A stretch of DNA of 32,412 nt from an uncultured Gammaproteobacteria bacterium. GTDB taxonomy: Bacteria > Pseudomonadota > Gammaproteobacteria > Pseudomonadales > Litorivicinaceae. Every line of letters starts with the position of its first letter. Position 1 is the first letter of the stretch. The notes beneath the pieces are model-generated. The model saw only the letters and a program-made list of their open reading frames with translations, had not been told where the DNA came from and did not search any database. The position numbers and the translations under genes were made by a program. The DNA lies in assembly GCA_913042205.1 (NCBI GenBank), contig CAJWIY010000021.1, positions 1 to 32,412 of the forward strand, written 5' to 3'. Of this stretch, positions 17,307 to 27,842 are shown piece by piece.

Positions 17307-17825
17307 TCAGCTAATTGGAGCTTCGAAGCCAGAAGCTAAAAGTTGTTCTAGGGCCCATCGCGCAACTGTCTCAAAATGAAGCACAATAACCGCGTTAGTG
17401 TACCAAGTGTCGTTCACCAATGGTGTCAGATTTAACAATCCAATTACCACGGTTACGACCAATGCGCCTCGCGCAAAACCAAACACCATGCCAAGCACAC
17501 GATCCGTTGAGGAGAGACCAGTCGCATCAATCAATGCTCCCAAAAGAAAACCAAGCACTGCACCAACTAGTAAAGTACATATAAATAAAGCGGCGAACGC
17601 GGCAATCGAACGCATTAAGGGATCAATAATTTGTGTTTCAAGTAATTGGTCCATGGGTCCATGGAACTGACGTGCGATTACAAAAGCGGCAATCCAAGAA
17701 CCGAGGCTTAGTGCCTCTTTCAAAAAACCACGCCGAAGACTCATTAGCGTCGAGACCGTTAGTATTGCAATAATCGCCCAGTCAAACGGTGCAAGCCCCA
17801 AGCCCGGCCCGACTTGCTCGGTCAT
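17307..17825 (-). CDS. cvpA: CvpA family inner-membrane protein
   Basis: A 172-residue membrane protein with four predicted helices (about residues 13-30, 33-50, 67-95 and 104-126). It carries the family's [20 protein letters not shown] opening and the conserved [10 protein letters not shown]. CvpA is needed for colicin V export in E. coli and for envelope or bile tolerance in enteric bacteria; the molecular role is unsettled. The gene overlaps dedD by four bases (ATGA) and precedes purF by 17, the classical dedD-cvpA-purF order. Confidence 0.93.
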   Translation of the reverse strand: MTEQVGPGLGLAPFDWAIIAILTVSTLMSLRRGFLKEALSLGSWIAAFVIARQFHGPMDQLLETQIIDPLMRSIAAFAALFICTLLVGAVLGFLLGALIDATGLSSTDRVLGMVFGFARGALVVTVVIGLLNLTPLVNDTWYTNAVIVLHFETVARWALEQLLASGFEAPIS

Positions 17826-18358
17826 GATTGACCGTGCTCTCTCACATCATATTGCTTTATTTGAGCCTTCAGAGACAACTGAGTCTGGATTTTTCTCAAC
17901 ACTGTTTCGGCGATGGTTCGGTCAAGCAGCGGGCCAACATACACACGCGTAAGAGCACCCTCGGTTCTCAGATATACACGTCCGACCTCCAAGTTCTCAA
18001 GTTTTGCCCGCAGTGCCTGCGCATTCTCACGATTTTCAAATGCACCAATTTGTAAAATGAAACTGGCTAGAGCCTCATTCCCAATCGGGGCGATCATTAA
18101 AGCATCGAGTTTTTCTTTACTCGCAGTTAACGCTGCGCTGTCAACCTTTGGCGGTGTAATGGGACCTGCTGTTGCTGCTGGCGGTTCGGGCAATCGTTCT
18201 AACTTTGGTCCCGCCTGTCGAAAGGTATCAAACTGTGGAGTTAGCAACCAGGGAAGTATCAGAGCGGCTAGAGCGGCTATGGTCGCCGCACCAATCCACT
18301 GATGCTTTCGGCGGTGTGACGATGCTGCTGCTTTCGTCTGTTCAGTTGAAGAGTTCAT
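17822..18358 (-). CDS. dedD: SPOR-domain membrane protein (DedD-like)
   Basis: A 178-residue bitopic protein. It has a basic N-terminus, one membrane helix (about 22-42, IGAATIAALAALILPWLL), a Pro/Ala-rich periplasmic linker, and a C-terminal SPOR domain (about 98-172) beginning ASFILQIGAFENRENAQALRAKL and including VYVGPLLDRTIAETVL. SPOR domains bind denuded septal peptidoglycan, and DedD promotes constriction in E. coli. The gene lies between folC (17-base overlap) and cvpA, exactly the position of dedD in E. coli. Confidence 0.9.
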   Translation of the reverse strand: MNSSTEQTKAAASSHRRKHQWIGAATIAALAALILPWLLTPQFDTFRQAGPKLERLPEPPAATAGPITPPKVDSAALTASKEKLDALMIAPIGNEALASFILQIGAFENRENAQALRAKLENLEVGRVYLRTEGALTRVYVGPLLDRTIAETVLRKIQTQLSLKAQIKQYDVREHGQS

Positions 18359-19571
18359 GCCTTAGTGAGTCTGCTACCAGTAAAAAAGACCCGATGACCA
18401 AAACCTGATCCTCGGAATTCAATTCTGAGGGCAAGCCCTCCAAAGCATCGTCAAGTGTAGCAAAACTCCGCCAACACGTCTGTGCAAAAAGTGAATACCA
18501 GCTGTCCTCCAAGGATTCTACATCTAGGCCCCGGTCGCCGCTGATTCCGACCAACACAATCCTACATGTAAAAGCTCTTAAAACTAGTAACATTGCTCTA
18601 ATATCTTTATCTGCCAAAGCTCCAAATACCACGACCCTTCGATCCTCCGGAATTGATTGGGCTAACGTGCCTGTCACAAATTTGCAGGCCGACGGATTAT
18701 GCCCGACATCCATTATCCACGATCGGCCTGAGGCCCTATACCGCGACAGGCGACCGGGTAAAGTCACCCGAGATAATGACTTCTCAATTCCTTGAGTTAC
18801 CGTGTAACCTAGGTATCTAAATGCAAGACACGCCAAGGCTACGGAATCTCTCGGCAGTTGCATGCCCGAAAGATCAATCTGTTCTCCTGACGCTGATATA
18901 TTTAACTTACCGTTTTTTAGTGCAGTATCCAGCCAGACCAACTGGGCCTCGTGTGTCAGAGCCTCTGCCTCGAGTACATCTCGAACATTTGTTGCTGCAG
19001 TCAACGTGGGAATAGCCTTTCGCATCACACCAGCTTTTTCACGCGCAATGGATTCGATATCGTCGCCAAGAAATAGTTGGTGATCTAAGCCGATCGAAGT
19101 AATGATAGAAACGCTTGGATCAATGATGTTCACGGCATCAAGACGACCTCCTAGGCCAATCTCCAAAATCCAAAGATCTAGGTCCCTGCGCTCAAAAATC
19201 ACAAAAGCAGCCAGCGTTAAGAATTCAAAATAAGTGAGAAAAATGGAACCCCTCGCGGACTCAACCATCTCGAACGCCTTGATCAGCTCGTGGTCAGAAG
19301 CTTGCGTACCATCTACACGGACGCGTTCTTGAATGGCGTAGATATGTGGCGATGTGTATTGGCCGTAAGCCAAGCCTTGAGCCTTAGCTAATACACCGGC
19401 AGCCTCGACGGCTGAGCCTTTGCCGTTAGTTCCAGCTACAGTGATAACTTGCTTTGGAGCGGCCTGCGTTAGTGTGTTCCAGACCTGTCCAACACGCTCA
19501 AGTCCTAATTCTATGTGGTTGGGAGGCGCGAGCGTCTCTATGTAACGCTCCCAATCAGCCAGAGCATTCAA
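18342..19571 (-). CDS. folC: Bifunctional dihydrofolate / folylpolyglutamate synthase
   Basis: An ATP-dependent ligase of the Mur family that adds glutamate to dihydropteroate and extends folate tails. The 409 residues have the P-loop [14 protein letters not shown] (about 42-55), [51 protein letters not shown] and the C-terminal block [10 protein letters not shown]. Length is slightly below the usual 420-430. The ATG overlaps the accD stop (ATGA), the widely conserved accD-folC junction. With folE and folX also in the window, three pterin or folate genes occur within 11 kb, though in separate units. Confidence 0.97.
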   Translation of the reverse strand: MNALADWERYIETLAPPNHIELGLERVGQVWNTLTQAAPKQVITVAGTNGKGSAVEAAGVLAKAQGLAYGQYTSPHIYAIQERVRVDGTQASDHELIKAFEMVESARGSIFLTYFEFLTLAAFVIFERRDLDLWILEIGLGGRLDAVNIIDPSVSIITSIGLDHQLFLGDDIESIAREKAGVMRKAIPTLTAATNVRDVLEAEALTHEAQLVWLDTALKNGKLNISASGEQIDLSGMQLPRDSVALACLAFRYLGYTVTQGIEKSLSRVTLPGRLSRYRASGRSWIMDVGHNPSACKFVTGTLAQSIPEDRRVVVFGALADKDIRAMLLVLRAFTCRIVLVGISGDRGLDVESLEDSWYSLFAQTCWRSFATLDDALEGLPSELNSEDQVLVIGSFLLVADSLRHELFN

Positions 19572-20422
19572 TGATGCAAACGAGACAGCACGCGGGCAAT
19601 GACATCGCGCATATCGGTTCGGGGCACGATCATATCCACGGTCCCGTGCTCGAGAAGAAACTCAGCCCTTTGAAATCCTGCGGGAAGCGTCTCCCTAACG
19701 GTTTGTTCGATCACCCGAGGGCCGGCAAAACCGACCAGAGCCTTTGGTTCAGCTATATTTAAATCCCCGAGCATTGCGAAGGAGGCTGATACACCACCAA
19801 ACACCGGATCAGTAAGAACAGAGATATAAGGTAGACTGTGTTCACGCATCTTCTCGAGAACAGCTGATGTCCGAGCCATTTGCATCAAAGATAACAACGC
19901 TTCCTGCATACGGGCACCTCCAGATGCTGAAAAACATACCAAAGGCACTCGCTTTTCAATACACAGCTCGGCAGACCGGACGAACTTTTCGCCGACAACT
20001 GCTCCCATTGAACCACCCATGAACGCGAACTCAAATGCGACCGCAATAACCGGCTTCGACTTTAGAGTCCCCTCCATTACTAGCAGTGCATCATTCTCGC
20101 CGGTGGACTTCTGACCTTGCGAGAGGCGGTCTTTATACTTTTTCTGATCACGGAATTTCAACTGATCCTCGGCAACCAGCTCTTCGAATAACTCAACTTG
20201 AGATCCCTCATCCAAGAACGTATTCAGTCGAGCGCGAGCACCCAAACGACCGTGGTGACCGCACTTCGGGCACACAGTCAGATTACGCTCAAGTTCTGGT
20301 TGATACAATACAGCTTCGCAAGCTGTACATTTCGACCAAAGCCCGTCTGGCACACTCGCTTTCCGCTCCACGGCTTTCGAGCGGACGACAGCTGGAACTA
20401 TTTTATCAAGCCAGTTGCTCAT
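19568..20422 (-). CDS. accD: Acetyl-CoA carboxylase carboxyltransferase beta subunit
   Basis: With AccA it transfers the carboxyl group from biotin to acetyl-CoA, giving malonyl-CoA for fatty-acid synthesis. The 284 residues contain the four-Cys zinc ribbon (Cys32, 35, 51, 54: KCTACEAV and VCPKCGHHG). The carboxyltransferase core follows, with [36 protein letters not shown] and [14 protein letters not shown]. It starts 15 bases after trpA and overlaps folC by four bases. The gene and its order are typical. Confidence 0.98.
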   Translation of the reverse strand: MSNWLDKIVPAVVRSKAVERKASVPDGLWSKCTACEAVLYQPELERNLTVCPKCGHHGRLGARARLNTFLDEGSQVELFEELVAEDQLKFRDQKKYKDRLSQGQKSTGENDALLVMEGTLKSKPVIAVAFEFAFMGGSMGAVVGEKFVRSAELCIEKRVPLVCFSASGGARMQEALLSLMQMARTSAVLEKMREHSLPYISVLTDPVFGGVSASFAMLGDLNIAEPKALVGFAGPRVIEQTVRETLPAGFQRAEFLLEHGTVDMIVPRTDMRDVIARVLSRLHH

Positions 20423-20437
20423 GCTGTCTCTCCAAGA

Positions 20438-21253
20438 TTATCCATTGGTGTCCATCGCCTGACGCATGGGTTCTAAAATCGCTTTCAATGCGTTGGGGAT
20501 CTTTTCAGGCTGATCAACTAATGCCTCTACCTGACTTACTAGGACAGTGCCAACAATACTCCCATCAGCCGCTGACGAGATTACTGCTGCGTCCTTGGCG
20601 TTGCGGATCCCGAACCCAACACAAATTGGTACTGACACATGCTGTCGCATATACGCAACGCGCTGTGACACGTCAGATGTATCCAATTTCGATGAACCAG
20701 TAATTCCTTTCAGCGACACGTAATACAAATACCCCGACGTAGCTTTCCCGATGGTCTGTAAGCGTTCGTCTGTTGTTGTCGGCGCTGCCAGATAAATAAG
20801 ATCAAGTCCGTTCATCTTGGCGGATTGAACTAGTGAGCCCTCTTCCTCTGGAGGCATATCAACGATCAACAGACCATCGACACCAGCCGCAGCTGCAGCC
20901 TCACAGAAAATGGTCTCGCCCATGGCGATCACAGGATTCAAGTATCCCATCAAAACAATCGGGGTATCGTTGTCATCTTTACGAAACTCGGAAACCGTTG
21001 TTACAACACCTGCAAGCGTCATACCACTATTTATTGCGCGCTCAGCGCCGCGTTGGTTGACCGGGCCGTCTGCAAATGGATCCGAGAAAGGCATACCGAG
21101 TTCAATTATATCGGCGCCCGCTTCTACGACTGCATGCATCGCTGGAACCGTAACGGTTGGTGTTGGATCTCCAGCGACTATGTATGGAATCAATGCCTTA
21201 CGTCCAGAGGCTTTTAATGCCTCCATTCGCCGTTGAATGCGGGTATTACTCAT
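20438..21253 (-). CDS. trpA: Tryptophan synthase alpha chain
   Basis: Cleaves indole-3-glycerol phosphate to indole and glyceraldehyde-3-phosphate, and passes indole to TrpB. The 271 residues are a TIM barrel with the catalytic Glu51 ([11 protein letters not shown]) and Asp62 ([10 protein letters not shown]). The alphaL6 region (KGITGSS, about 185) and the phosphate-binding GFGIRN also fit. The first motif reads GMPFSDP where GVPFSDP is commoner, a mild change. Overlaps trpB by four bases (ATGA), giving coupled 1:1 synthesis. Confidence 0.98.
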   Translation of the reverse strand: MSNTRIQRRMEALKASGRKALIPYIVAGDPTPTVTVPAMHAVVEAGADIIELGMPFSDPFADGPVNQRGAERAINSGMTLAGVVTTVSEFRKDDNDTPIVLMGYLNPVIAMGETIFCEAAAAAGVDGLLIVDMPPEEEGSLVQSAKMNGLDLIYLAAPTTTDERLQTIGKATSGYLYYVSLKGITGSSKLDTSDVSQRVAYMRQHVSVPICVGFGIRNAKDAAVISSAADGSIVGTVLVSQVEALVDQPEKIPNALKAILEPMRQAMDTNG

Positions 21254-22476
21254 GTCAGCGAAATTCCTTCCATCTTGGCAACGGTAAATATGTCCTTGTC
21301 TCCTCGGCCAGACATATTACAAACGATCGTCTGATTCGGACGCATTGAGGCTGCAAGTGTTTTCGTGTACGCAAGAGCATGCGCAGTCTCAAGCGCAGGG
21401 ATAATACCCTCTATCTGAGATACTTCGTGAAATGCTGCTAGCGCTTCGTCATCCGTCGCGCCCACGTAGTTGGCTCGACCAATATCTTTAAGATAAGCGT
21501 GTTCAGGACCCACGCCAGGATAATCGAGACCAGCAGAAACCGAGTGCGTATGTGCGATCTGACCGTCACTATTATCCATCAAGTAAGTTTTCGCACCATG
21601 CAATACACCTGGACGGCCCGAACAGAGCGGTGCCGCGTGCTCATTGGTAGACAATCCACGGCCCGCGGCCTCTACGCCATAAATAGCGACTTCCGCATCC
21701 CTGAGAAATGGATAGAACAACCCTATTGCATTTGAACCGCCACCAACGCATGCGACAAGTGCATCGGGATATTTTCCAAAAATTTCCCTCGACTGCCACT
21801 TTACCTCGCGACCAACGACCGCGTTGAAATCCCTTACCAGTTGAGGGTATGGAGCAGGACCTGCCACTGTCCCGATGATGTAAAAAGTATCGTCAACGTT
21901 AGTGACCCAGTCCCGCATCGCTTCACTTAGCGCATCTTTCAGTGTACGTGATCCTGACTCGACCGAAACCACTTCGGCGCCTAGCAGCTTCATCCGATAC
22001 ACATTAGGAGACTGACGCTCGATGTCATCAGCGCCCATGTAGACTACACACTCTAGCCCCAACCGCGCAGCAACAGTAGCGGATGCAACACCATGCTGTC
22101 CCGCACCAGTTTCAGCGATCACACGTGGCTTACCTGAATACTTCGCAAGTAGCGCCTGGCCAATCGTGTTATTGACCTTATGAGCGCCGGTATGGTTCAA
22201 GTCCTCGCGTTTAAAGTAAATCTGTGCACCGCCAATAACCTTTGACCAACGACCAGCGTGATAAAGAGGAGAGGGCCTCCCAACAAAGGAAGCAAGATCA
22301 GCATCAAACTCACGTTGAAAGTCTGGATCGTTCTTCAGATTTTGATAACTGTGATCGAGCTCATTTAGAGCAGCCATCAATGTCTCAGAAACATAGCGGC
22401 CCCCGTAATCACCGAAATGACCACCAGTATCCGGTTCATACTCGAGTGTTCTTAATTCTTGTTCTGTCAGTGCCAT
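21250..22476 (-). CDS. trpB: Tryptophan synthase beta chain
   Basis: A PLP enzyme that condenses indole with serine to make tryptophan, in complex with TrpA. The 408 residues carry Lys100 (HTGAHKVNN) as the PLP lysine, the catalytic Glu in [11 protein letters not shown], and the PLP-phosphate loop GGGSNAIG. The start is placed at 22476 ([16 protein letters not shown]). The reading frame is open further upstream, but that stretch is not TrpB-like and runs back over trpF. It lies 13 bases after trpF. The trpF-trpB-trpA block is inserted between truA and accD, whereas Pseudomonas has only trpF there. Confidence 0.98.
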   Translation of the reverse strand: MALTEQELRTLEYEPDTGGHFGDYGGRYVSETLMAALNELDHSYQNLKNDPDFQREFDADLASFVGRPSPLYHAGRWSKVIGGAQIYFKREDLNHTGAHKVNNTIGQALLAKYSGKPRVIAETGAGQHGVASATVAARLGLECVVYMGADDIERQSPNVYRMKLLGAEVVSVESGSRTLKDALSEAMRDWVTNVDDTFYIIGTVAGPAPYPQLVRDFNAVVGREVKWQSREIFGKYPDALVACVGGGSNAIGLFYPFLRDAEVAIYGVEAAGRGLSTNEHAAPLCSGRPGVLHGAKTYLMDNSDGQIAHTHSVSAGLDYPGVGPEHAYLKDIGRANYVGATDDEALAAFHEVSQIEGIIPALETAHALAYTKTLAASMRPNQTIVCNMSGRGDKDIFTVAKMEGISLT

Positions 22477-22489
22477 AATATTCTCAATC

Positions 22490-23101
22490 TTAGTTGCGAC
22501 ACGCGCTAACAAAGCGCCGCATCTTATCAGGATCCTTTCGTCCTGGCTCGGTTTCAATGCCACCACTGACATCCAGAGCCCAGGGTGCGACACATTCGAT
22601 CGCGTCCTTCGCATTTTCCGGTGTTAACCCACCGGCAAGTATGATTGTGCGGTCTGTCTTTGGGATCAACCCCCAGTCAAATCGTTCGCCGGTTCCGCCT
22701 GGCCGTCCCTCAACGTAGGCATCCAATAGAAAACCAGAGGCGTTTGGATAGCGCTCCATTTCAACCAGAATATTGATACCAGAACGCACGCGAAATGCCT
22801 TAATGTACGGTAAACCCACCGAATCACAGAATTCCGGACTTTCATTGCCATGGTACTGCACTAGGTTCAATCCCGCATGGTGGAAGATCCCTTGAACCAA
22901 GGCCGCGTCGGCGTCAACAAACAAGCCAACCCGGGTAATGAACGCAGGGACAATTCGCGTCAATTCTGACGCCTGCTCGGGCGTCACATATCGGGCGCTT
23001 GACTGGTAGAATACGAACCCAAGAGCGTCTGCACCACTCTCAACAGCCTCGGCAACATCATCACGATGCATCAATCCACAAAATTTAACTCGTGTCATCA
23101 T
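22490..23101 (-). CDS. trpF: Phosphoribosylanthranilate isomerase
   Basis: Catalyses the Amadori rearrangement of phosphoribosylanthranilate in tryptophan synthesis. The 203 residues begin [10 protein letters not shown] with the catalytic Cys8. The general-acid Asp is in [20 protein letters not shown], and the phosphate loops are [10 protein letters not shown] and LDVSGGIET. The start is ATG at 23101, which shares its A with the truA TGA (TGATG); the ATG at 23098 is an alternative. Monofunctional, not fused to TrpC. Confidence 0.97.
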   Translation of the reverse strand: MMTRVKFCGLMHRDDVAEAVESGADALGFVFYQSSARYVTPEQASELTRIVPAFITRVGLFVDADAALVQGIFHHAGLNLVQYHGNESPEFCDSVGLPYIKAFRVRSGINILVEMERYPNASGFLLDAYVEGRPGGTGERFDWGLIPKTDRTIILAGGLTPENAKDAIECVAPWALDVSGGIETEPGRKDPDKMRRFVSACRN

Positions 23102-23943
23102 CAACACTCTAACGGATCTGTTCGCAAGATGTCTCTGGCGATCTGAGGAATTCGAACGGTATTAGGCAGATTATAGCTATTACAATAAGTTGGCCCAAGA
23201 AAATAGAGGCCATGTGACGAGGCTGTCACGCCACCTTCAGTGCGTTCTTTTGAAGCAAGAACATGTTCGACCCAACATGTCGGCTGCTCTTTAGCGCCTA
23301 TAGCCATCAATACACCAACAATATTGCGCACCATGTGTTGCAAAAAACCGTTCGCCTCTACATGCAAAGCGATCAACTGATCGTGATGATGCACACTCAG
23401 ACGAGTTACCGACCGCACCGACGTCTTCGCCTGGCATTGCGCGGAGCGGAAGGCGTTAAAATCGTAAGTACCAATCAGCGACTGCGCAGCGACTGCCATC
23501 AATTGTGGATCCAACTTTTTGTGCGTAAGTGTCACCGATTTTTTTAGTAAAGCGCTCCGCGATGATGAACATTTGATTAAGTAGACATACTGCCGAGACA
23601 AGGCACGAAAACGCGCGTGAAACTCACGATCAACTTCTGATGCCCATGCCACCGAAATATCATCTGGCAGTTGCGAATTGACGCCCATTACCCAGTTATA
23701 TGAATCCCGAATCGCATATGTGTCGAAGTGGCAGACTTGTGAACTTGCGTGAACTCCAGAGTCGGTTCGACCAGAGCATGTCACCGAAATCCGCTCGGCT
23801 GCTATTTTGGATAGTGCTTGCTCAACCCTCGTCTGTACAACTTGGTTGTCATGCTTTTGTGTCTGCCAGCCTCGATAGCCAGACCCATCATACTCAACCG
23901 AAATAGCAACACGTCGTTGCTGGCTATCAGGTCTTGTGGACAT
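23101..23943 (-). CDS. truA: tRNA pseudouridine(38-40) synthase
   Basis: Isomerises uridines 38, 39 and 40 in the anticodon stem of many tRNAs. The 280 residues include VEYDGSGYRGWQ, the catalytic Asp61 in CSGRTDSGVHASSQV, the RQYVYLI strand and FLQHMVRNIVG. The start at 23943 (MSTRPDSQQRR) overlaps the fimV end by 17 bases; upstream in-frame codons run further into fimV and are not family-like. The fimV-truA-trpF order is conserved in pseudomonads. Confidence 0.96.
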   Translation of the reverse strand: MSTRPDSQQRRVAISVEYDGSGYRGWQTQKHDNQVVQTRVEQALSKIAAERISVTCSGRTDSGVHASSQVCHFDTYAIRDSYNWVMGVNSQLPDDISVAWASEVDREFHARFRALSRQYVYLIKCSSSRSALLKKSVTLTHKKLDPQLMAVAAQSLIGTYDFNAFRSAQCQAKTSVRSVTRLSVHHHDQLIALHVEANGFLQHMVRNIVGVLMAIGAKEQPTCWVEHVLASKERTEGGVTASSHGLYFLGPTYCNSYNLPNTVRIPQIARDILRTDPLEC

Positions 23944-25918
23944 CAAGTAAAGTGCGAGCCTTTTCTGCGCTTGCATGGTCAGGTGACACCAACACACGTT
24001 CAAGAAGCTCAATCGCCGTCTGGGTCATACCCATGTCGATGTAATTCTGGGCAAGTTCCAGCTGGTGTGATGCGACATCGGCCTCATCGTCAGGGTCCTC
24101 GCCCCACTCCGGGTTTTGATTCAGCGTATCTGCGGAAAACGCATCAATAAGTGAGTCATCTGTTCCCGCGTAAAGCTCTTCAGCCTCCTCTTGCCTCCCA
24201 ACGTTCTCAATCTTTGATTTCAACCTCTCAATAGCCGTTTCCGAAACCGCTATTTCTTTTTGCTTAGTCGGCTCTTCAATCTCTGCTTTAAGACGCTCTA
24301 TTGCCGATTCCAACGCCCCTTCTTCTGGAATAGTCGTGCCTCCAGGGTTAGAAACTGATTCCAGCGTCGCCGTAAAGTCTGACTCAGATACTTGGGGTGA
24401 AGGTAGATCAGAGGTCGGGCCATCCAATGTGGTGCTTGGTAGCTTATCCTTGAAGACTCGGAGCCCTACCAAAATGAAGGCCACCAACGCGACCGAGATA
24501 AGTGCGCCTTTACCAAGATCTGTGCGCGAAAAGGCCTCAACCTGATCCCACGACAGCGCCCATTCATCAATTTCAAACTTGGGGCCAAACACAGTTTGAA
24601 GGTAAGCTTTTAGCTTTTCTTGTGACGGCAACCACTCAGCAAAGTTGTATTTTGGGTCGGTATTTGCCTTTATCGTCCCCGGTGCTGAAAGCGCAGTCTC
24701 GCTCTTTGCCTTGGCCTCACTTGCGATGACCTCAACCTTTGCGTCCATCGCGTCAAGTTTCGACTCTAGAACCGTAATTTTTTCATCAAACTCTGACTTG
24801 GTGGGCGGCACCTGTGACTCCGGGATCCGAAGCTCACCCGGAAGTTTCTTTCTGGCCTCCGTCGCAATCTCTTCGAACTTGACATCCATAGCGTCAAGTT
24901 TCGATTCCAAGGAAGTGATCTTCTCTAGGAGCTCTGTCACCTCCAAACTGATAACCTCGTTTACAGCCGGGTTCGGCACAAGAACAGACGCACTCTCTTG
25001 TTGAGTCTGAGCTTGATCCATAGGCTCGGTGGCTTGAGTTATTGCAGCTATAGCGAGCTCTTCAGTTTCTTGAGTATCGGATAAAGATAAGATCACACCC
25101 GACGTGTTTTGTTTTAATACCTGCTTTGATTCCGATTTTTGATCAACCTGCTCAGTTACAGGTCTCGGTGTCCGGGGGAAATTTTTCTTTGGCGCCTTCA
25201 TATGCGCGTCAAAACGCTTCGCAGCGTCGATGGCTGACTCTTGAGCCAGACGTTCAATCGAGGGTACGGTGAGGGTTTTGTCTTTTTCTAAGGCATTGAC
25301 GTTATTGTATTCAAATGCATCTGGATTTCCATCATACAGGGCCATCATCACCTGCTCGATAGTTAGAGCATCAGGCTTTACTCTCTTAGCCAGACGCCAG
25401 AGTGTTGAACCATCTCTAACAATCAATTTCTTGTTTTTAACTTCTGTGGATGCCTTCGGAATAGCTGACCCGTCGTTGGCTGCAATTTTGATGTCCGGTG
25501 TTTGCGAACCCAATTTAGAATCTGCTTGCCTTGTTAACACAGGCCTCATTGCGATCTGCACGGAAACTGGAATCGATACCGGACCATTGGGTGTAAATAC
25601 TTCAATGAGCGTCGTCAGGTCTGATTTGTTCCACGCTGTCGCCGTTCGAATGACCAGATCAACGCGATCGCCGGTGGAGTCGATAGCGTAGGTAAGCTCT
25701 GACAAATATTCGGGACGATCAATACCTTGCTCTGTAAACGCCAATTCTGATGCGAGTAATGGGAACAATTGCGAGGGCTTAACCGATGCAAGGTTAGTTA
25801 GCTCGAGCCGCACCTCTAGCGGTTCTCCCTGATGAGACACGGCAATTGGCAGTTTCCAATCAAACCCTTTGGCCATTAATGACCAAAGAATCAACGGGAT
25901 CAAAACCAAACGTCTCAT
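23927..25918 (-). CDS. fimV: FimV-like peptidoglycan-binding polar hub protein
   Basis: A 663-residue inner-membrane protein. FimV organises the type IV pilus and cell-pole machinery in Pseudomonas. In order: signal-like N-terminus ([24 protein letters not shown]), the FimV N-domain (about 20-125), a LysM peptidoglycan-binding domain (about 164-220, RDGSTLWRLAKRVKPD), a long low-complexity coiled-coil stretch, one membrane helix (about 470-489, ISVALVAFILVGLRVF), an acidic cytoplasmic tail, and the C-terminal TPR-like FimV domain (about 613-663, LELAQNYIDMGMTQTAIELLERVL). The coiled coil holds a duplicated unit with LESKLDAMD at about 337 and 384, and the tail repeats AIERLK twice. It is shorter than P. 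aeruginosa FimV (over 900). The ATG at 25918 overlaps the usg stop (ATGA). Confidence 0.93.
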   Translation of the reverse strand: MRRLVLIPLILWSLMAKGFDWKLPIAVSHQGEPLEVRLELTNLASVKPSQLFPLLASELAFTEQGIDRPEYLSELTYAIDSTGDRVDLVIRTATAWNKSDLTTLIEVFTPNGPVSIPVSVQIAMRPVLTRQADSKLGSQTPDIKIAANDGSAIPKASTEVKNKKLIVRDGSTLWRLAKRVKPDALTIEQVMMALYDGNPDAFEYNNVNALEKDKTLTVPSIERLAQESAIDAAKRFDAHMKAPKKNFPRTPRPVTEQVDQKSESKQVLKQNTSGVILSLSDTQETEELAIAAITQATEPMDQAQTQQESASVLVPNPAVNEVISLEVTELLEKITSLESKLDAMDVKFEEIATEARKKLPGELRIPESQVPPTKSEFDEKITVLESKLDAMDAKVEVIASEAKAKSETALSAPGTIKANTDPKYNFAEWLPSQEKLKAYLQTVFGPKFEIDEWALSWDQVEAFSRTDLGKGALISVALVAFILVGLRVFKDKLPSTTLDGPTSDLPSPQVSESDFTATLESVSNPGGTTIPEEGALESAIERLKAEIEEPTKQKEIAVSETAIERLKSKIENVGRQEEAEELYAGTDDSLIDAFSADTLNQNPEWGEDPDDEADVASHQLELAQNYIDMGMTQTAIELLERVLVSPDHASAEKARTLLDVHKT

Positions 25919-26727
25919 TGCACGTTCCCTAACGCATCGACAAGAATAGTTTTTGCCTCTTGGGCCCAAATCGTCTTTTCCAGATCCGCGGTCAGCATCA
26001 TATGGACCCAGTCATCACCCACACGACGAGCGCTTACCCTAATGCCCTCGTCACGGGCTACGCGACCAGAATCCGGGGCGACACTCAAGCCCGCTGTATA
26101 AGCTTCCGTTCCAAGCCCTAAAATGCTCTCAGCAACAGCGGGTGAGCATGCCTGCAACCACAAACTTGCGTGCACAGTATAGAACGAGTCAGTCTGCAGA
26201 CGCTCTAAAGAGATGACAGTATGCCTTAAGGCACAAATCGATCTAAGTGCGTTCACCTCGCCCGATTCATCAAGGGTTCGCGCATTAAACGCTAACATAC
26301 CTCCAAACGGCTCGGGGTTTGGATCCCGGCCATTAAATAACTGTGTCACCTGCGATGCCAGTGCCTCGACACCGCCAATGTGTTCTACCACAGGCTCTCC
26401 CACGACACCATGGAGCATTTTGATGTCACCTGATTCAAGGGGTGCAAGAACTCTCCTCAGCATCGGTAACAATGAGAGATTCGGACGAAAAGCAACCGCT
26501 TGCCCGTTGTAAGTTTGATTGAGATCAAACACCAAATCAGCACTTTCGAGACCAGCCTCACTATCGAGCTCAATCACTAGGGTTCGTCCTCGGAACCTTC
26601 GTGCCTCTCCGGCCGAATCCATCGCATCAATCAGCCGCAAGCGATAGTCACCCTCTACGGAATCAACCGCCTCCAGTATCGAATCACAAAGACTGGTCCC
26701 TGCGCCCGTAACGACAAGTTCAATCAC
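25915..26727 (-). CDS. usg: Usg-like, catalytic-Cys-less aspartate-semialdehyde dehydrogenase paralogue
   Basis: A 270-residue protein whose middle resembles the dimerisation and catalytic domain of Asd-like proteins ([37 protein letters not shown]). The N-terminal half is weakly Rossmann-like ([20 protein letters not shown]). Where real Asd has [10 protein letters not shown], this reads [10 protein letters not shown], so the catalytic Cys is gone and dehydrogenase activity is not expected. Position between asd and fimV-truA equals usg upstream of truA in E. coli and the second asd-like gene of Pseudomonas. The start is GTG at 26727: it overlaps the asd TGA (GTGA) and has AGG(G) 8 bases before it. 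The real function of Usg is unknown. It is about 65 residues shorter than typical Usg. Confidence 0.82.
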   Translation of the reverse strand: MIELVVTGAGTSLCDSILEAVDSVEGDYRLRLIDAMDSAGEARRFRGRTLVIELDSEAGLESADLVFDLNQTYNGQAVAFRPNLSLLPMLRRVLAPLESGDIKMLHGVVGEPVVEHIGGVEALASQVTQLFNGRDPNPEPFGGMLAFNARTLDESGEVNALRSICALRHTVISLERLQTDSFYTVHASLWLQACSPAVAESILGLGTEAYTAGLSVAPDSGRVARDEGIRVSARRVGDDWVHMMLTADLEKTIWAQEAKTILVDALGNVQ

Positions 26728-27833
26728 TTTGTATCCCTGAGGATTGTAAGCATCCGCTTTAGTGGTTCTGCGGCACCCCAAAGTAACTGATCCCCCACAG
26801 TAAATGCGTTTACATATTCGGGTCCGAGATTCATTTTACGAACACGACCCACGGGGATCCGAAGCGTTCCGGTGACGGCAGCCGGGGTCAACCGCTCCAT
26901 CGAATCTTCGCGCTCATTCGGGACTAGGTCAGTCCATTCGGTGCTGTTTGCGAGTACATCATTAATCTCATCGATCGGTACGTCGGATGTGAGTTTGATC
27001 GTTAGCGCCTGACTGTGACAGCGCATCGCACCGATACGCACACAGGTTCCATCGATCGGTATTGGGTTCCCTTCTCGACCGAGAATCTTGTTGCACTCGG
27101 CCATTGCCTTCCATTCTTCACGGCTCTGTCCATTCTCGAGCCTCGTATCTATCCAAGGCAGTAAACTACCGGCCAGCGGATAACCAAAATACCCTATCGG
27201 AATTTTATCTCCTCTCAGAGCGTCAGTTACCTTACGGTCGATATCTAAAATTGCTGACGATGGTGTTGCCAACTCCCTGGAAACTTGCGACTGCAAATGA
27301 CCCATCTGCGACAGCAGTTCGCGCATATTGTTGGCCCCCGCGCCACTGGCAGCTTGATATGTCATTGCCGTGACCCATTCAACCCAACCCTCTCGAATCA
27401 AACTGCCCACAGCCATGAGCAATAGACTTACCGTGCAATTACCACCAATAAAATCTTTACATCCATTAGCCACCGCCTGGTCAATGACATCACGGTTTAC
27501 CGGATCTAAGACGATCACACTGTCTGAAGACATTCGCAGAGCAGACGCCGCGTCAATCCAGTATCCGTCCCATCCCGATTCTCGAAGTGGTCCATACACT
27601 AATTCGGTATAATCCCCTCCTTGACAGGTGACAACAACATCACAGCTCGCCAACTCGTTCGTAGACATTGCATCAAGTAAACCTGGTTCAGTTGCTTCAG
27701 CCGGTGCATCCTGACCAACCTGAGAGGTTGAGAAGAATACGGACTCAATACCCGAAAAATCATTATCGGCACGCATTCGGTCCATCAACACAGATCCGAC
27801 CATGCCCCGCCATCCTACAAATCCAGCCCGCAT
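26724..27833 (-). CDS. asd: Aspartate-semialdehyde dehydrogenase
   Basis: Reduces aspartyl phosphate to the semialdehyde, the branch point to lysine, diaminopimelate, threonine and methionine. The 369 residues begin [20 protein letters not shown]. They carry the NADP-binding start, the catalytic Cys133 in [28 protein letters not shown] and the basic catalytic region [16 protein letters not shown]. This is the long, E. coli-type enzyme. It lies 9 bases after leuB and overlaps usg by four bases. Supplying diaminopimelate links it to peptidoglycan, and supplying homoserine links it to metZ. Confidence 0.97.
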   Translation of the reverse strand: MRAGFVGWRGMVGSVLMDRMRADNDFSGIESVFFSTSQVGQDAPAEATEPGLLDAMSTNELASCDVVVTCQGGDYTELVYGPLRESGWDGYWIDAASALRMSSDSVIVLDPVNRDVIDQAVANGCKDFIGGNCTVSLLLMAVGSLIREGWVEWVTAMTYQAASGAGANNMRELLSQMGHLQSQVSRELATPSSAILDIDRKVTDALRGDKIPIGYFGYPLAGSLLPWIDTRLENGQSREEWKAMAECNKILGREGNPIPIDGTCVRIGAMRCHSQALTIKLTSDVPIDEINDVLANSTEWTDLVPNEREDSMERLTPAAVTGTLRIPVGRVRKMNLGPEYVNAFTVGDQLLWGAAEPLKRMLTILRDTK

Positions 27834-27842
27834 TCTTTTTCC

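Noticed and set aside
22477-22614. Open upstream extension of trpB
   Set aside because: The extra 46 residues run over trpF and do not resemble the TrpB N-terminus; the ATG at 22476 is the family start.
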